This document shows positions 42,253 through 50,801 of a stretch of 64,000 nt of DNA, one piece after another. Each line of letters begins with the position of its first letter. Position 1 is the stretch's first letter. The notes below the pieces were generated by a model. The model worked only from the letters and a program-made list of their open reading frames with translations, was not told where the DNA came from and ran no database searches. Both the position numbers and the translations under genes were made by a program. This DNA is from an uncultured Poribacteria bacterium (GTDB lineage Bacteria > Poribacteria > WGA-4E > WGA-3G): the NCBI GenBank assembly GCA_951813545.1, contig OX638352.1, positions 62,001-126,000 on the forward strand, read 5' to 3'.

Positions 42253-42689
42253 TGCCAATGAAAATCAAGATCAAACGCGTAGATAAAACGCTTCCCTTGC
42301 CGAAATATGAAACCGCAGGGTCTGTGGGCTTCGACCTAATCTGCCGTGAAGCAGCAGAGATTGCCCCGCACTCCATTGTCCTCATTCCTGCGAATGTTAT
42401 CGTCGAAACACCCCCTGGTTATATGCTGATGGTATGTCTGCGCAGCAGCACACCGCGTAAGTTGGGGTTGATGATGCCGCAAGGCGTAGGCATCGTTGAT
42501 AACGACTATTGTGGTGAAGAGGACGAACTGAAGATTCAGGTTTACAATTTTACAGATGAGGTCGTGCACGTTGAAAAAGGGAGTCGGATTGCGCAAGGAC
42601 TTTTTGTGCGTGTGGACACCGCAGAATGGAACGAAGTTGAACAGATGACCACACCGTCTCGCGGCGGATTTGGTAGCACAGACCGGTAG
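42252..42689 (+). CDS. dut: dUTP pyrophosphatase
   Basis: 145 residues from ATG 42252 (a second ATG at 42258 is equally possible). All five trimeric dUTPase motifs are present: AGSVGFDL, LRSSTPRK, GVGIVDNDYCGE with DELKIQV, RIAQGLF and the C-terminal P-loop-like SRGGFGSTDR. The enzyme splits dUTP to dUMP and pyrophosphate, keeping uracil from DNA and supplying dUMP for the thymidylate synthase encoded just downstream. The start overlaps the stop of the SMP-30-like gene by one base. Confidence 0.95.
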   Translation: MPMKIKIKRVDKTLPLPKYETAGSVGFDLICREAAEIAPHSIVLIPANVIVETPPGYMLMVCLRSSTPRKLGLMMPQGVGIVDNDYCGEEDELKIQVYNFTDEVVHVEKGSRIAQGLFVRVDTAEWNEVEQMTTPSRGGFGSTDR

Positions 42690-42721
42690 TCTTGTGCTAC
42701 GAAGGGCATCTTATAGGAGGA

Positions 42722-42757
42722 ATGCCAGTACCAAATACTGGTAACCAGCAGGCATGA
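42722..42757 (+). CDS. 11-codon upstream ORF overlapping the thyA start
   Basis: A strong AGGAGG (42715-42720) directly precedes ATG 42722; the frame MPVPNTGNQQA ends in TGA 42755-42757, whose first bases are shared with the thyA start (ATGA). CCAGTA/TACTGG within it can form a small hairpin (42725-42741). The spacing between AGGAGG and ATG is only 1-2 nt, short of optimal, so it may be a degenerate leader. If translated, it would couple ribosomes to thyA. Confidence 0.4.
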   Translation: MPVPNTGNQQA

Positions 42758-43551
42758 AACAATACCTTGAAGGCCTTCAGCAGGTATTAGATGCCGGGGT
42801 TGACCGAGAGGGCAGAAACGGCAAAACTCGGGCACTCTTCGGTATGCAGATGCGATACAACATGGAAGACGGGTTTCCTGCTGTCACCACCAAGAAACTC
42901 GCGTTCCGGTCTGTAAAAGCGGAACTCTTAGGTTTCTTGCGGGGCTATGATCACGCGGAGCAGTTTGAAAAACTTGGGACACAGATATGGAACGCAAACG
43001 CCGATGCTTGGGGGCGTGATGGGTACCTTGGACGGATATACGGTGTTCAATGGCGACAGTGGAAAACGGAAGAAGGCACGATTGATCAGCTCGCCAGGGT
43101 CATCGAACAAATTCAGATAAACCCGCATAGCCGTAAACATATTGTTACAGCATGGAACCCGGCGGACTTAGATGAGATGGCATTGACCCCCTGCCACGCA
43201 TTCTTCCAATTCTTTGTCGCAAACGGTAAGTTGTCGCTACAGATGTATCAGCCCAGTTGCGATATGTTTTTAGGAGTCCCGTTTAACATCGCCTCCTACG
43301 CGCTCCTCCTACACATGGTGGCTCAGGTAACAGATTTAATGCCATACGACTTCATTCATACTTTAGGTGATGCGCACATCTATCACGCACACTTTGAAGC
43401 TGTTGAAATGCAATTGAAACGGGAACCTTACCCGCTTCCGAAACTCGTTTTGAATAGGAAAATCAAATCAATTGATGCCTTCAAGATGCAACACATTCAG
43501 TTAGATGACTATCAACACCACGACGCGATCCGCGCGCCCATGATTGTTTAG
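42754..43551 (+). CDS. thyA: Thymidylate synthase ThyA
   Basis: 265 residues, nearly the length of the E. coli enzyme. Catalytic Cys147 is in TPCHAFFQFFV; the folate and dUMP sites appear as YQPSCDMFLGVPFNIASYALLLHMVAQ and HIYHAHFEAVEMQL (split here); the N-terminal RTGT-type segment reads REGRNGKTRALFGMQMRY. It methylates dUMP with methylene-tetrahydrofolate, producing dTMP and dihydrofolate. dut before and folA after complete the cycle. No strong ribosome binding site lies right before ATG 42754; the AGGAGG is 34 nt upstream at the short ORF. The C-terminus ends IRAPMIV, close to the usual ending. Confidence 0.97.
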   Translation: MKQYLEGLQQVLDAGVDREGRNGKTRALFGMQMRYNMEDGFPAVTTKKLAFRSVKAELLGFLRGYDHAEQFEKLGTQIWNANADAWGRDGYLGRIYGVQWRQWKTEEGTIDQLARVIEQIQINPHSRKHIVTAWNPADLDEMALTPCHAFFQFFVANGKLSLQMYQPSCDMFLGVPFNIASYALLLHMVAQVTDLMPYDFIHTLGDAHIYHAHFEAVEMQLKREPYPLPKLVLNRKIKSIDAFKMQHIQLDDYQHHDAIRAPMIV

Positions 43552-43587
43552 AATTCCTGAGACCCAACGCTACAGAAGAGGTTACCG

Positions 43588-44277
43588 ATGAAAGTTCAGA
43601 TGGTGAAAATGCAGATAGTACTGATGAGTTGCATTACACTACTCCTTGCAGGTTGTGTAGAAACAAACGAGCACGGAATATTTCGCTCAGACGACATGGT
43701 AACAGTTTATTGGGTTTTGCAAGAAGATACAAAAATTGCTGATTTCAAACTCACGGATAACGTCTTGGAATTGGAAATTGATATGGGTAAACAGCGAGAA
43801 ACGCAGAACCTTCCTATCAAAACGCTGGAAAAGGACGAGGCTCTTGAAATTAAAGGAATGAGCACACTTAATGATTTGGCAATCTTTCATATCGTTGTTA
43901 ATCCATTGCTGCAGTCACACCCAGAACTTCCGCGCACTCGAAGTAATTATACGACGTATCAACGTTCAGAGTGGTACCGTGATGACAGGGTTGGTGATCT
44001 TACCAAGGCGGAATTTTTTCGATCCGGTGACAGAATTACGGCGTATTGGCGCATATCAGAAAAGACAGAAAAGAAAGAGTACGTATGGTACAAGTGGGCA
44101 TCAGGATATAAAACGAGTGACAAGTGGATGGAGTCTAGAGAATTACCTGATGATTGGGTAGAGGTACTACCCCTTCCTGCCCTGGAACCGCAAGAACAGA
44201 TAACATGCATAGGAGTTGGAAAGACACCTGAGCTTTTTATTACATATTTCCGCGTTTCCTCTAATCCGACTCACTAA
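43588..44277 (+). CDS. Lipoprotein of unknown function
   Basis: 229 residues. Signal peptide with lipobox (VLMSCITLLLAGC, Cys23) marks it for lipid attachment. The mature part has two similar units that both contain xVYWxL/AYWRIS-like strands (DDMVTVYWVLQEDTKIADF; GDRITAYWRISEKTEKKEY), perhaps a duplicated beta domain. No family is recognised. It lies in the dut-thyA-folA stretch with 36 nt to thyA and 2 nt to the next gene, so it is probably co-transcribed, without an evident role in folate metabolism. AGAGG precedes ATG 43588. Confidence 0.65.
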   Translation: MKVQMVKMQIVLMSCITLLLAGCVETNEHGIFRSDDMVTVYWVLQEDTKIADFKLTDNVLELEIDMGKQRETQNLPIKTLEKDEALEIKGMSTLNDLAIFHIVVNPLLQSHPELPRTRSNYTTYQRSEWYRDDRVGDLTKAEFFRSGDRITAYWRISEKTEKKEYVWYKWASGYKTSDKWMESRELPDDWVEVLPLPALEPQEQITCIGVGKTPELFITYFRVSSNPTH

Positions 44278-44279
44278 AA

Positions 44280-44801
44280 ATGGTATTTAGCAAAACAATG
44301 GCACAAGAACGGCAAAACCAAGATCCCTTCGGCAATTCAGAACAGAGCGGTAACGGCTCAGTTTCAGACGAACTTACGCTGTCAGAGGAAGCGGCACTCC
44401 TTATTCAACTTATCTTTGAGGAATTTGAAGAACTCTTAAATGACTATCCGCATCACGCCGCTTACTGTTTTGCCTCAATTATTCATCTGTCGGAAACAAC
44501 AGAGGATCTCTCACACTTCGCCCGGCGGTTGGGAATGTGGTTATGGATTGAAGTGCTCTCTTTTCAAATCGAAGAACCTTTAAGCCTTCGTAAACTCGCC
44601 GAACACTTTGATACCAATGTAAAAAACATTCAAACAGGAATCAATGAACTCGTGAAAACAGGGCAATTTAAGATAGAGTGGAAACGACGTAATCAGATCA
44701 AGTTGGCACCTCGGATGATAAAAGAGACAGTAATCCATTTTGCTGAACAGGTCTTGAGTGGATTAGAGGCGGGAGAGAGCGAAGAAGGAGTATCATCTTA
44801 A
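44280..44801 (+). CDS. Hypothetical protein, possibly winged-helix
   Basis: 173 residues. A polar start (NQDPFGNSEQSGNGSVSDE) is followed by helices (LSEEAALLIQLIFEEFEELLNDYPHHAAYCFASII) and a segment (~98-145: LSLRKLAEHFDTNVKNIQTGINELVKTGQFKIEWKRRNQIKL) that looks like a winged helix with a wing strand. It could be a DNA-binding regulator; unsure. It starts 2 nt after the lipoprotein stop and ends 1 nt before folA, so it belongs to the same operon. The start may be ATG 44280 or 44298; neither has a good ribosome binding site. Confidence 0.5.
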   Translation: MVFSKTMAQERQNQDPFGNSEQSGNGSVSDELTLSEEAALLIQLIFEEFEELLNDYPHHAAYCFASIIHLSETTEDLSHFARRLGMWLWIEVLSFQIEEPLSLRKLAEHFDTNVKNIQTGINELVKTGQFKIEWKRRNQIKLAPRMIKETVIHFAEQVLSGLEAGESEEGVSS

Positions 44802-44802
44802 A

Positions 44803-45291
44803 ATGGTAATTTCAATGATCGCCGCGATGGACAAAAACAGGCTTATTGGCAACGGACCGGATATTCCGTGGCAGCTGCCTGCTGACCGACGGCATTTTCG
44901 TGATATGACAATCGGTAAACCGGTGGTTATGGGACGTAAGACTTTTGAAACGCTCAAACGTCCGCTTGGCAAACGGCGCAACATCATTCTCACACGAAAT
45001 ACTGCTTACAAGGCACCGGAAGGTTGTATCGTCGCCCATTCGGTAGAAGAGGTCCTTAACGTTTGTAAGGATTCAGAAGAGCTCATGATATGTGGCGGTG
45101 CCCCTATCTACGAAGCCTTTTTAGCACACGCGGACCGGCTCTACCTTACACAGGTTCACGCCACGTTTGAAGGTGATGTCTATTTCCCCGCGTTCGATAT
45201 GGATACTTGGCAAGAAGTGAAACGCGTTGATGGCGAACCCGACGAGAAAAATCCTTACCCCTACAGTTTTCTGTTTTTAGAAAGAAAATAG
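44803..45291 (+). CDS. folA: Dihydrofolate reductase
   Basis: 162 residues, standard length. MVISMIAAMDKNRLIGNGPDIPWQLPADRRHFRDMTIGKPVVMGRKTFE is typical and includes the catalytic acid (Asp in DIPW-DRRHF region) and the NADPH site VVMGRKTFETL; NIILTRN, MICGGAPIYEAFL and LYLTQVHATFEGDVYFP follow. It regenerates tetrahydrofolate used by ThyA. GGCGGGAGAGAGCGAAGAAGG-like purine-rich sequence upstream supplies the ribosome binding site inside the previous gene. Its TAG stop coincides with the first three bases of the inserted element at 45289. Confidence 0.95.
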   Translation: MVISMIAAMDKNRLIGNGPDIPWQLPADRRHFRDMTIGKPVVMGRKTFETLKRPLGKRRNIILTRNTAYKAPEGCIVAHSVEEVLNVCKDSEELMICGGAPIYEAFLAHADRLYLTQVHATFEGDVYFPAFDMDTWQEVKRVDGEPDEKNPYPYSFLFLERK

Positions 45292-45357
45292 GACTTACGC
45301 AGCTCCCGCTGCTGGCGAGATTTCAAACCTCGCCAGCAGCAAATTGCGTAAATCCTA
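45289..45357. mobile_element. 69-bp palindromic MITE with IS701-type ends
   Basis: Ends TAGGACTTACGCA and TGCGTAAATCCTA match the IS701-like element at 453-1544 with one mismatch. AAGAAAA flanks both ends (45282-45288, 45358-45364), a 7-bp target duplication. The core is a perfect 12-bp stem, GCTGCTGGCGAG (45308-45319) and CTCGCCAGCAGC (45329-45340). Removing the element and one repeat copy leaves AAGAAAATAGGAG, which keeps the folA stop and the ribosome binding site of the next gene, so insertion was neutral for both. Confidence 0.8.
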
Positions 45358-45377
45358 AAGAAAATAGGAGCGAACCT

Positions 45378-46010
45378 GTGCTTAACTTGTGCATGCTTTC
45401 CGGTTCTTTTGAATACGACTCCGAAGTATCTTTGACAGCTTTCAAAACATTTGTTGAGAAACACTACCCGATCCAAGCGAATTTAATTGTTTATAATTCA
45501 GAAGATCACGATCCTTCCTTAGCAGCACTGGATGACGCAGATGCTTTGTTAGTTTTCACACGCCGTCTCAATACAGAGGGAGCATCGCTCAGCCAGTTTC
45601 AAGCGTATTGTGAACAAGGTAGACCGATCGTCGGGGTTAGGACAGCGAGTCACGCATACCAAAACTGGCTTGCGTTTGACAAAGATGTTCTCGGTGGGGA
45701 CTATCAAGGACATTACGGTCATGGACCGATGACTCGTGTTGAAATAGTTGAGGCGGAACATCCAATTCTGAAAGATATACCGGCGTTCGATAGTTACGGG
45801 AGTCTTTACAAAAACCCATCAATTCGCGATGATACGTCTTTACTGTTAACGGGACGGACAGATGAACATTCAGAGCCTGTCGCATGGACGCGTTTGCACA
45901 ACGGAGGACGCGTCTGTTATACTTCTTTAGGACATCAGCAAGACTTTGAAGTAGAACCCTTCCTACGACTTCTGGCACAAAGTATTTTGTGGGTATCCGA
46001 GCAGATCTAA
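45378..46010 (+). CDS. ThuA-like domain protein
   Basis: 210 residues from GTG 45378, 7 nt after AGGAG. The class-I amidotransferase-like fold of ThuA proteins is suggested by LNLCMLSGSFEYDSEVSLTAF, DDADALLVFTRRLN, GRPIVGVRTASHAYQNW (the place of the nucleophile elbow, without Cys), HILKDIPAFDS-like EHPILKDIPAFDSYGSLYKN and GRVCYTSLGHQQDF. ThuA-like proteins occur in sugar utilisation operons; activity is mostly unknown. The NagA-like gene follows by 26 nt, suggesting a carbohydrate context. Confidence 0.75.
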   Translation: MLNLCMLSGSFEYDSEVSLTAFKTFVEKHYPIQANLIVYNSEDHDPSLAALDDADALLVFTRRLNTEGASLSQFQAYCEQGRPIVGVRTASHAYQNWLAFDKDVLGGDYQGHYGHGPMTRVEIVEAEHPILKDIPAFDSYGSLYKNPSIRDDTSLLLTGRTDEHSEPVAWTRLHNGGRVCYTSLGHQQDFEVEPFLRLLAQSILWVSEQI

Positions 46011-46036
46011 GGAAATCCAAAGGCACATTAGGAGAT

Positions 46037-47296
46037 ATGGAAACACTGACGATTGTGAATGGCGACATCTATACCCCAACACACTACGGACAGGGGAATA
46101 TCGTCATTCAAAATGACAAAATTTCAACGATAACATCAGAGGCACTTCAACCATCAGGAGAAGTTATCGATGCCTCTGGATGCCTCGTAATTCCGGGGTT
46201 GATCGATGGATTAGTGCATGGTGGTGGCGGTTATGATAGCATGACCGGTCAAGTTGAAGATATTGCAACAATCGCGCGTGCACATGCACAAAGCGGTGTC
46301 ACCTCGTTGGTGTTAGGGATTTCTTCCGGGAGCATGGCACAAATCAACAGTGCTTTAACTGCTATTGCACAGATCGTAGATGAACCGGTAGCAGATGGTT
46401 CTCAGATTTTAGGGTCGTATGTGGAAGGGAAATTCGGGAGTCTCGCTAAAAACGGCGCGCAGAACGCGAAGTACATTACACCTCCGAATTTTGAAGAATT
46501 CCATGCAATGTGGGCAGCTTCGGATGGCACCCTGAAAGTGATCTCCGTTGCACCGGAGAACGACGAAAATCTCCAATTCATCAAGCACCTCGCGACCTTT
46601 AAGGCAGATGCTTACAACAATATCGTCATTGCGATGGGACATACAAATGCGACCTATCAACAGGCGATGGACGCAATTGACGCAGGTGTGACACGCGCCA
46701 CACATACCTATAACGGTATGAGTGGAATGCATCACCGCGCACTTGGCGCAATTGAAGCAGTCCTTTCCCACCCAGATATCCACGCAGAACTCATTGTTGA
46801 CGAACATCACGTTCATCCTTTTTGGGGTAACAACCTGATTCAACAGAAAGGGATCCATGCCGTTGGGTTAATTACAGATTGCACGGAACTCGCAGGTGTC
46901 CTTGCCGAAGACTGGCAGGCATCGGCAACTTATGTGCCTGAACTTGACGCTTATCGACTCAACGAAGACCTGATTTCTGAAAGCGACACCGCCTTTGAAG
47001 CTGGCAGCACTGAGAAATACGTCCGCAATGGAGCGATGTGGCTAGATGTCGGGGAATCCACTGAACGTCTTGCCGGTGCAACAATCACGCTCATGGATGG
47101 CATCCGTAATGTCATAAACTGGGGACATTCTCTCGAAGACACTTTAACGATGGCAACCTTAACACCCGCCGAAAATTTAGGTGTTGCGGAATCGATCGGT
47201 TCAATAGCACGCGATAAAATAGCAGATATCGTCATTGTCAATGAAAATTTAAGCGTTCAGACGGTGATTTTACGTGGGAAATTGCTGAAAAATTAG
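46037..47296 (+). CDS. nagA: N-acetylglucosamine-6-phosphate deacetylase-like amidohydrolase
   Basis: 419 residues from ATG 46037 (TTAGGAG 5-6 nt upstream; the frame is open back to 45989). NagA landmarks: PGLIDGLVHGGGGYDSMTG (the usual HxH is reduced, G-L-V-H), metal-binding Glu in GSYVEGKFGSL, His in MGHTNATYQQA, His in THTYNGMSGMHHR, then DEHHVHP and Asp in LITDCTELAG, with a terminal composite strand region (GATITLMDGIRNVINWG, TPAENLGVAESIGSIA). The enzyme removes acetate from GlcNAc-6-phosphate in amino-sugar catabolism. VEGKF in place of LEGPF and the HxH change are deviations, so a related substrate is possible. Confidence 0.82.
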   Translation: METLTIVNGDIYTPTHYGQGNIVIQNDKISTITSEALQPSGEVIDASGCLVIPGLIDGLVHGGGGYDSMTGQVEDIATIARAHAQSGVTSLVLGISSGSMAQINSALTAIAQIVDEPVADGSQILGSYVEGKFGSLAKNGAQNAKYITPPNFEEFHAMWAASDGTLKVISVAPENDENLQFIKHLATFKADAYNNIVIAMGHTNATYQQAMDAIDAGVTRATHTYNGMSGMHHRALGAIEAVLSHPDIHAELIVDEHHVHPFWGNNLIQQKGIHAVGLITDCTELAGVLAEDWQASATYVPELDAYRLNEDLISESDTAFEAGSTEKYVRNGAMWLDVGESTERLAGATITLMDGIRNVINWGHSLEDTLTMATLTPAENLGVAESIGSIARDKIADIVIVNENLSVQTVILRGKLLKN

Positions 47297-47298
47297 AA

Positions 47299-47325
47299 AA
47301 TTCGTAGAATTTCAAAGTTTTTTGC
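47299..47325 (+). terminator. Probable terminator after nagA
   Basis: GAAAATTC and GAATTTC can pair around GTA, followed within 4 nt by a TTTTTT run. Weak, AT-rich stem. Confidence 0.4.
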
Positions 47326-47343
47326 ATTTTTTTCCAAAAAAAT

Positions 47344-47372
47344 TTGACATCGCCTAATTTATAGTGTATAAT
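47344..47372 (+). promoter_or_regulatory. Consensus promoter of the str operon
   Basis: TTGACA (47344-47349), exactly 17 nt, TATAAT (47367-47372): a perfect sigma70 consensus, the strongest promoter readable in the window, as expected for ribosomal protein genes. Start of transcription about 47379. Confidence 0.92.
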
Positions 47373-47410
47373 ATTTGTTTTGGAAAGCCTAATCAATCTT
47401 TCTTTAGAAA

Positions 47411-47502
47411 CGAGGGGCACTTATCCGGAAAACATTCTAACGTCGTACCCAAAATTCCACGTTAATTTGTTAAAGTCGTGATGCCCCGCGCGGGGCTTTT
47501 TT
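47411..47502 (+). promoter_or_regulatory. rpsL leader with intrinsic terminator and possible antiterminator
   Basis: The ~165-nt leader contains GCCCC GCGC GGGGC (47483-47496) followed by six T, an intrinsic terminator before the first gene. GGGGCA at 47414-47419 can pair with TGCCCC at 47482-47487, which would undo the terminator. This is the layout of an attenuator. Which signal decides (a ribosomal protein, translation, or another factor) is not visible; no leader ORF with ribosome binding site was found. Confidence 0.6.
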
Positions 47503-47544
47503 AATGCAAGAAGCCCATAGAAATACCATTGCGGAGGTTATGAA

Positions 47545-47916
47545 ATGCCAACGATTAATCAATTAATCAAAAAACCGCGCAAGAAGTTCCGAAAGAAGAC
47601 AAAATCGCCGGTGCTAGAACAGTGTCCCCAGCGGCGCGGTATCTGTTTACAGGTAAAAACGGTAACACCGAGAAAACCGAATTCGGCACTGCGCAAAGTC
47701 GCTCGAGTCCGTTTCACCACTGGCTATGAAGCTACCTGTTACATTCCGGGGATCGATCACAACTTGCAAGAACACTCAGTCGTTTTGGTGCGCGGTGGAA
47801 AAGTGAGGGATCTCGCTAACGTGCGCTACCACATCGTCCGTGGACAGTTAGATACAGCAGGTGTTGATAACCGTCGTCAAGGTCGTTCAAAGTATGGTGC
47901 TCGGAAACCGGGTTAA
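47545..47916 (+). CDS. rpsL: 30S ribosomal protein S12
   Basis: 123 residues, full length. [50 protein letters not shown] and [29 protein letters not shown] are the highly conserved S12 blocks lining the decoding centre; the streptomycin-related Lys (TPRKPNSAL) and the RGGKVRDL loop are wild type. First gene of the str operon; CGGAGG precedes ATG 47545. Confidence 0.98.
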   Translation: MPTINQLIKKPRKKFRKKTKSPVLEQCPQRRGICLQVKTVTPRKPNSALRKVARVRFTTGYEATCYIPGIDHNLQEHSVVLVRGGKVRDLANVRYHIVRGQLDTAGVDNRRQGRSKYGARKPG

Positions 47917-47934
47917 ACAGCGGAGGAATCGTAG

Positions 47935-48405
47935 ATGCCGAGACGTGGAAATATCAGCAAACGGGATGTGAACCCCGATGCAGTTCACAACAGCAAGTTG
48001 GTGTCAAAATTCATCAACAGCCTCATGTTGGACGGGAAGAAAAGCACTGCACAATCAATCTTATATGAGAGTTTCCAAATTATTGAATCTCGAGCCAACG
48101 AAGAAGGCTTTGCCGTGTTCCGCCAAGCAATCAACAACGTTAAGCCGGTATTGGAAATTAGGCCCCGACGTGTAGGTAGCCAGACTTATCAGGTTCCAGT
48201 CGATGTAAAGGCAGAACGGAAACAGCGATTGGCTTTTAGTTGGATTATTCAATCTGCTCGCGCCCGTGGCGAAAGACGGATGGCAGAACGCCTTGCCGGC
48301 GAGATACTCGAAGCGTCCCGCAACGAAGGCGGCGCAATCCGCAGGAAAATGGATCAGCATCGAATGGCAGAAGCCAATCGAGCTTTCGCACATTACCGAT
48401 GGTAA
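47935..48405 (+). CDS. rpsG: 30S ribosomal protein S7
   Basis: 156 residues. MPRRGNISKRDVNPD, the RNA-binding SKLVSKFINSLMLDGKKSTAQSILY, PVLEIRPRRVGSQTYQVPVDV and MAERLAGEILEASRNEGGAIRRKMDQHRMAEANRAFAHYRW mark S7, the primary binder of the 3' domain of 16S rRNA; in E. coli S7 represses its own operon. Begins 18 nt after rpsL with CGGAGGAATC upstream. Confidence 0.98.
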   Translation: MPRRGNISKRDVNPDAVHNSKLVSKFINSLMLDGKKSTAQSILYESFQIIESRANEEGFAVFRQAINNVKPVLEIRPRRVGSQTYQVPVDVKAERKQRLAFSWIIQSARARGERRMAERLAGEILEASRNEGGAIRRKMDQHRMAEANRAFAHYRW

Positions 48406-48463
48406 AAAGTGTGATTGAGGCTTATAGCCAAAACATAAATACACAATAAGGAGTCGTTCGATC

Positions 48464-50581
48464 GTGGCAGACAAGAAAAATACTAACTCACAGCGCTTAG
48501 AACTGCCCCACATGCGCAATATCGGTATCATGGCTCATATTGATGCCGGGAAAACTACTGTAACCGAACGCATTTTATATTATACCGGTAGAGTTTATCG
48601 GATCGGCGACGTAGACGATGGCACCACTACCATGGATTGGATGGTGCAAGAGCAGGAACGCGGTATTACGATTACTGCCGCTGCGACAACTTGTCATTGG
48701 AAGAAACACCATATCAATATCATTGATACACCGGGGCATATTGATTTTACCGTTGAAGTTGAGCGCTCGCTCCGCGTCCTCGACGGTGCGGTCGCTGTTT
48801 TCTGTGCAGTCGGTGGCGTTGAACCTCAATCTGAAACTGTTTGGAGACAAGCAGATAAATACGACATACCGCGAATCGCATTTGTCAATAAAATGGATCG
48901 GACGGGTGCTGATTTCTTCCGTACTGTTGAAATGATGGAAGAACGCCTCGGTGCTCCTGCAATCCCGGTGCAACTTCCTATCGGTTCGGCAGAACAATTT
49001 ACAGGTATCGTAGACCTTATCTCCATGAAAGGGCAGATATGGAACGTAGCGAAAGACGCTGGTAGTGATGGTACTGTCATTCAAGAAACAGATATCCCCA
49101 AGGAAATGGAAGAAATGGCAAATGAGTATCGCGATCGCATGTTAGAGGCTATCGCCGATCACGATGAAGAACTCATGCTTAAATACTTAGATGGTATTGA
49201 AATTTCACCTGAAGAAATTAAAACAGGAATACGGAACGCTGTAATTGTTGGCAAAGCTGTCCCTGTCCTCTGCGGAACTGCCTTAAAAAATAAAGGTGTC
49301 CAACCCCTCTTAGACGCGATTGTTTCCTATCTACCAGCACCAACTGATGTGCCGCCAGTCGTAGGGTTTAACCCAAAGACTGAAGACGAGGAAACACGTA
49401 TCCCGAATGAGAAAGAACCCTTCTGTGCGCTGGCATTCAAAATTATGACTGATCCGCACGTTGGCAAACTCACTTACCTCCGCGTGTATTCTGGTGTCCT
49501 CAAGAAAGGGGATACGGTCTATAACAGTAAAACAAGGAAACACGAACGGATTGGACGATTGATGCAGATGCATGCGAATAAACGGGAAGAGCATCAAGCA
49601 GTTTACGCGGGCGACATCGCTGCGGCAATCGGATTAAAAGACCTTTCAACAGGTGATACACTCTGTGATCCGAAGGCACACATCACGTTAGAAACTATGG
49701 TGTTTCCACTTCCAGTGATGGCTATCGCAATTGAACCGCGAACACAGTCGGATATCGATAAACTGAACCTTGCTCTCTCTAAACTCGCCGAAGAAGATCC
49801 AACCTTTAAAGTGCATCAAGACAGTGAAACGGGACAAACGTTGCTATCCGGCATGGGTGAACTACACCTCGAAATCATCGTTGATAGACTCGTGCGTGAG
49901 TTTAATGTCTCGGCGAACGTTGGTATCCCGCAAGTCGCGTATCGGGAAACGATTCTTAATGCGGTTAAATCTGAGGGTCGCTTCGTCCGTCAGTCTGGTG
50001 GTAGAGGTCAATTCGGTCATGTTGTGATTGAGGTTGAACCCCTTGAGAAAGGGGCTGGCTTTGAATTCGTTGACCAAACTAAAGGTGGTGTTATTCCACA
50101 AGAGTACATCCCAGCAGTACAAAAAGGCATTGAGAACGCGATGAATGTAGGTGTTCTTGCCGGCTATCCGGTTGTCGATGTAGCAGTAAAACTGGTTGAT
50201 GGTTCACATCATGCCGTAGATTCATCAGAAATGGCGTTCTCCATTGCGGGTTCGATGGCGTTTAAAGACGCAATGAAGCGTGCCACACCAACACTCCTCG
50301 AACCAATTATGGACGTTGAGGTTATCGTCCCCGACGAATACCTTGGCAAAGTAATAGCGGATCTAAATTCGCGGCGTGCACAGATACGTAATACAGAAAC
50401 GCAAGCGAAATCTCGTATTCAAGTCATTAGTGTTGATGTCCCTCTCTCAGAAATGTTTGGGTACGTCAAAACTCTTAGGTCGCTCACACAGGGTAGAGCC
50501 AACTACTCTATGGAGTTTGCACACTATAATGAAGTCCCCACGAGTGTAATGGAGGACTTAATTTCATCAGCGAATCGTTAA
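48464..50581 (+). CDS. fusA: Translation elongation factor G
   Basis: 705 residues from GTG 48464 (AAGGAG upstream). G1 AHIDAGKT (24-31), switch region [10 protein letters not shown]3 DTPGHIDF, G4 NKMDR are intact; domains II-V follow with [25 protein letters not shown] near the C-terminus as in bacterial EF-G. It drives ribosomal translocation by GTP hydrolysis. The only deviation seen is a short polar N-terminal extension ([17 protein letters not shown]). A second, dissociation-type EF-G paralogue may exist elsewhere; the position in the str operon argues for the main one. Confidence 0.98.
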   Translation: MADKKNTNSQRLELPHMRNIGIMAHIDAGKTTVTERILYYTGRVYRIGDVDDGTTTMDWMVQEQERGITITAAATTCHWKKHHINIIDTPGHIDFTVEVERSLRVLDGAVAVFCAVGGVEPQSETVWRQADKYDIPRIAFVNKMDRTGADFFRTVEMMEERLGAPAIPVQLPIGSAEQFTGIVDLISMKGQIWNVAKDAGSDGTVIQETDIPKEMEEMANEYRDRMLEAIADHDEELMLKYLDGIEISPEEIKTGIRNAVIVGKAVPVLCGTALKNKGVQPLLDAIVSYLPAPTDVPPVVGFNPKTEDEETRIPNEKEPFCALAFKIMTDPHVGKLTYLRVYSGVLKKGDTVYNSKTRKHERIGRLMQMHANKREEHQAVYAGDIAAAIGLKDLSTGDTLCDPKAHITLETMVFPLPVMAIAIEPRTQSDIDKLNLALSKLAEEDPTFKVHQDSETGQTLLSGMGELHLEIIVDRLVREFNVSANVGIPQVAYRETILNAVKSEGRFVRQSGGRGQFGHVVIEVEPLEKGAGFEFVDQTKGGVIPQEYIPAVQKGIENAMNVGVLAGYPVVDVAVKLVDGSHHAVDSSEMAFSIAGSMAFKDAMKRATPTLLEPIMDVEVIVPDEYLGKVIADLNSRRAQIRNTETQAKSRIQVISVDVPLSEMFGYVKTLRSLTQGRANYSMEFAHYNEVPTSVMEDLISSANR

Positions 50582-50704
50582 GTAATTGTGACGTGTCTGA
50601 ACTGTGAGAGTGTTCTCACTTCCCATAAGCGGACACAGAATTTAGTTAAAAGGCGTGTTCGGACATCAAACGTTTGGACACCTCATAAAAACGGGAATGC
50701 GCAG

Positions 50705-50733
50705 TTTTAAGGCAGAAATTGTAAGCCTATAAT
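50705..50733 (+). promoter_or_regulatory. Possible promoter of tuf
   Basis: TATAAT (50728-50733) is exact, with TTTTAA 17 nt upstream as weak -35, in the 220-nt fusA-tuf gap. It would allow EF-Tu to be made in excess over EF-G. Confidence 0.5.
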
Positions 50734-50801
50734 AGTAGAAATGCTGTAAACTGCGTCTACAATGCCCGCAACAATAAACTTTTAGTGGAGCTCGGACAAA
50801 A

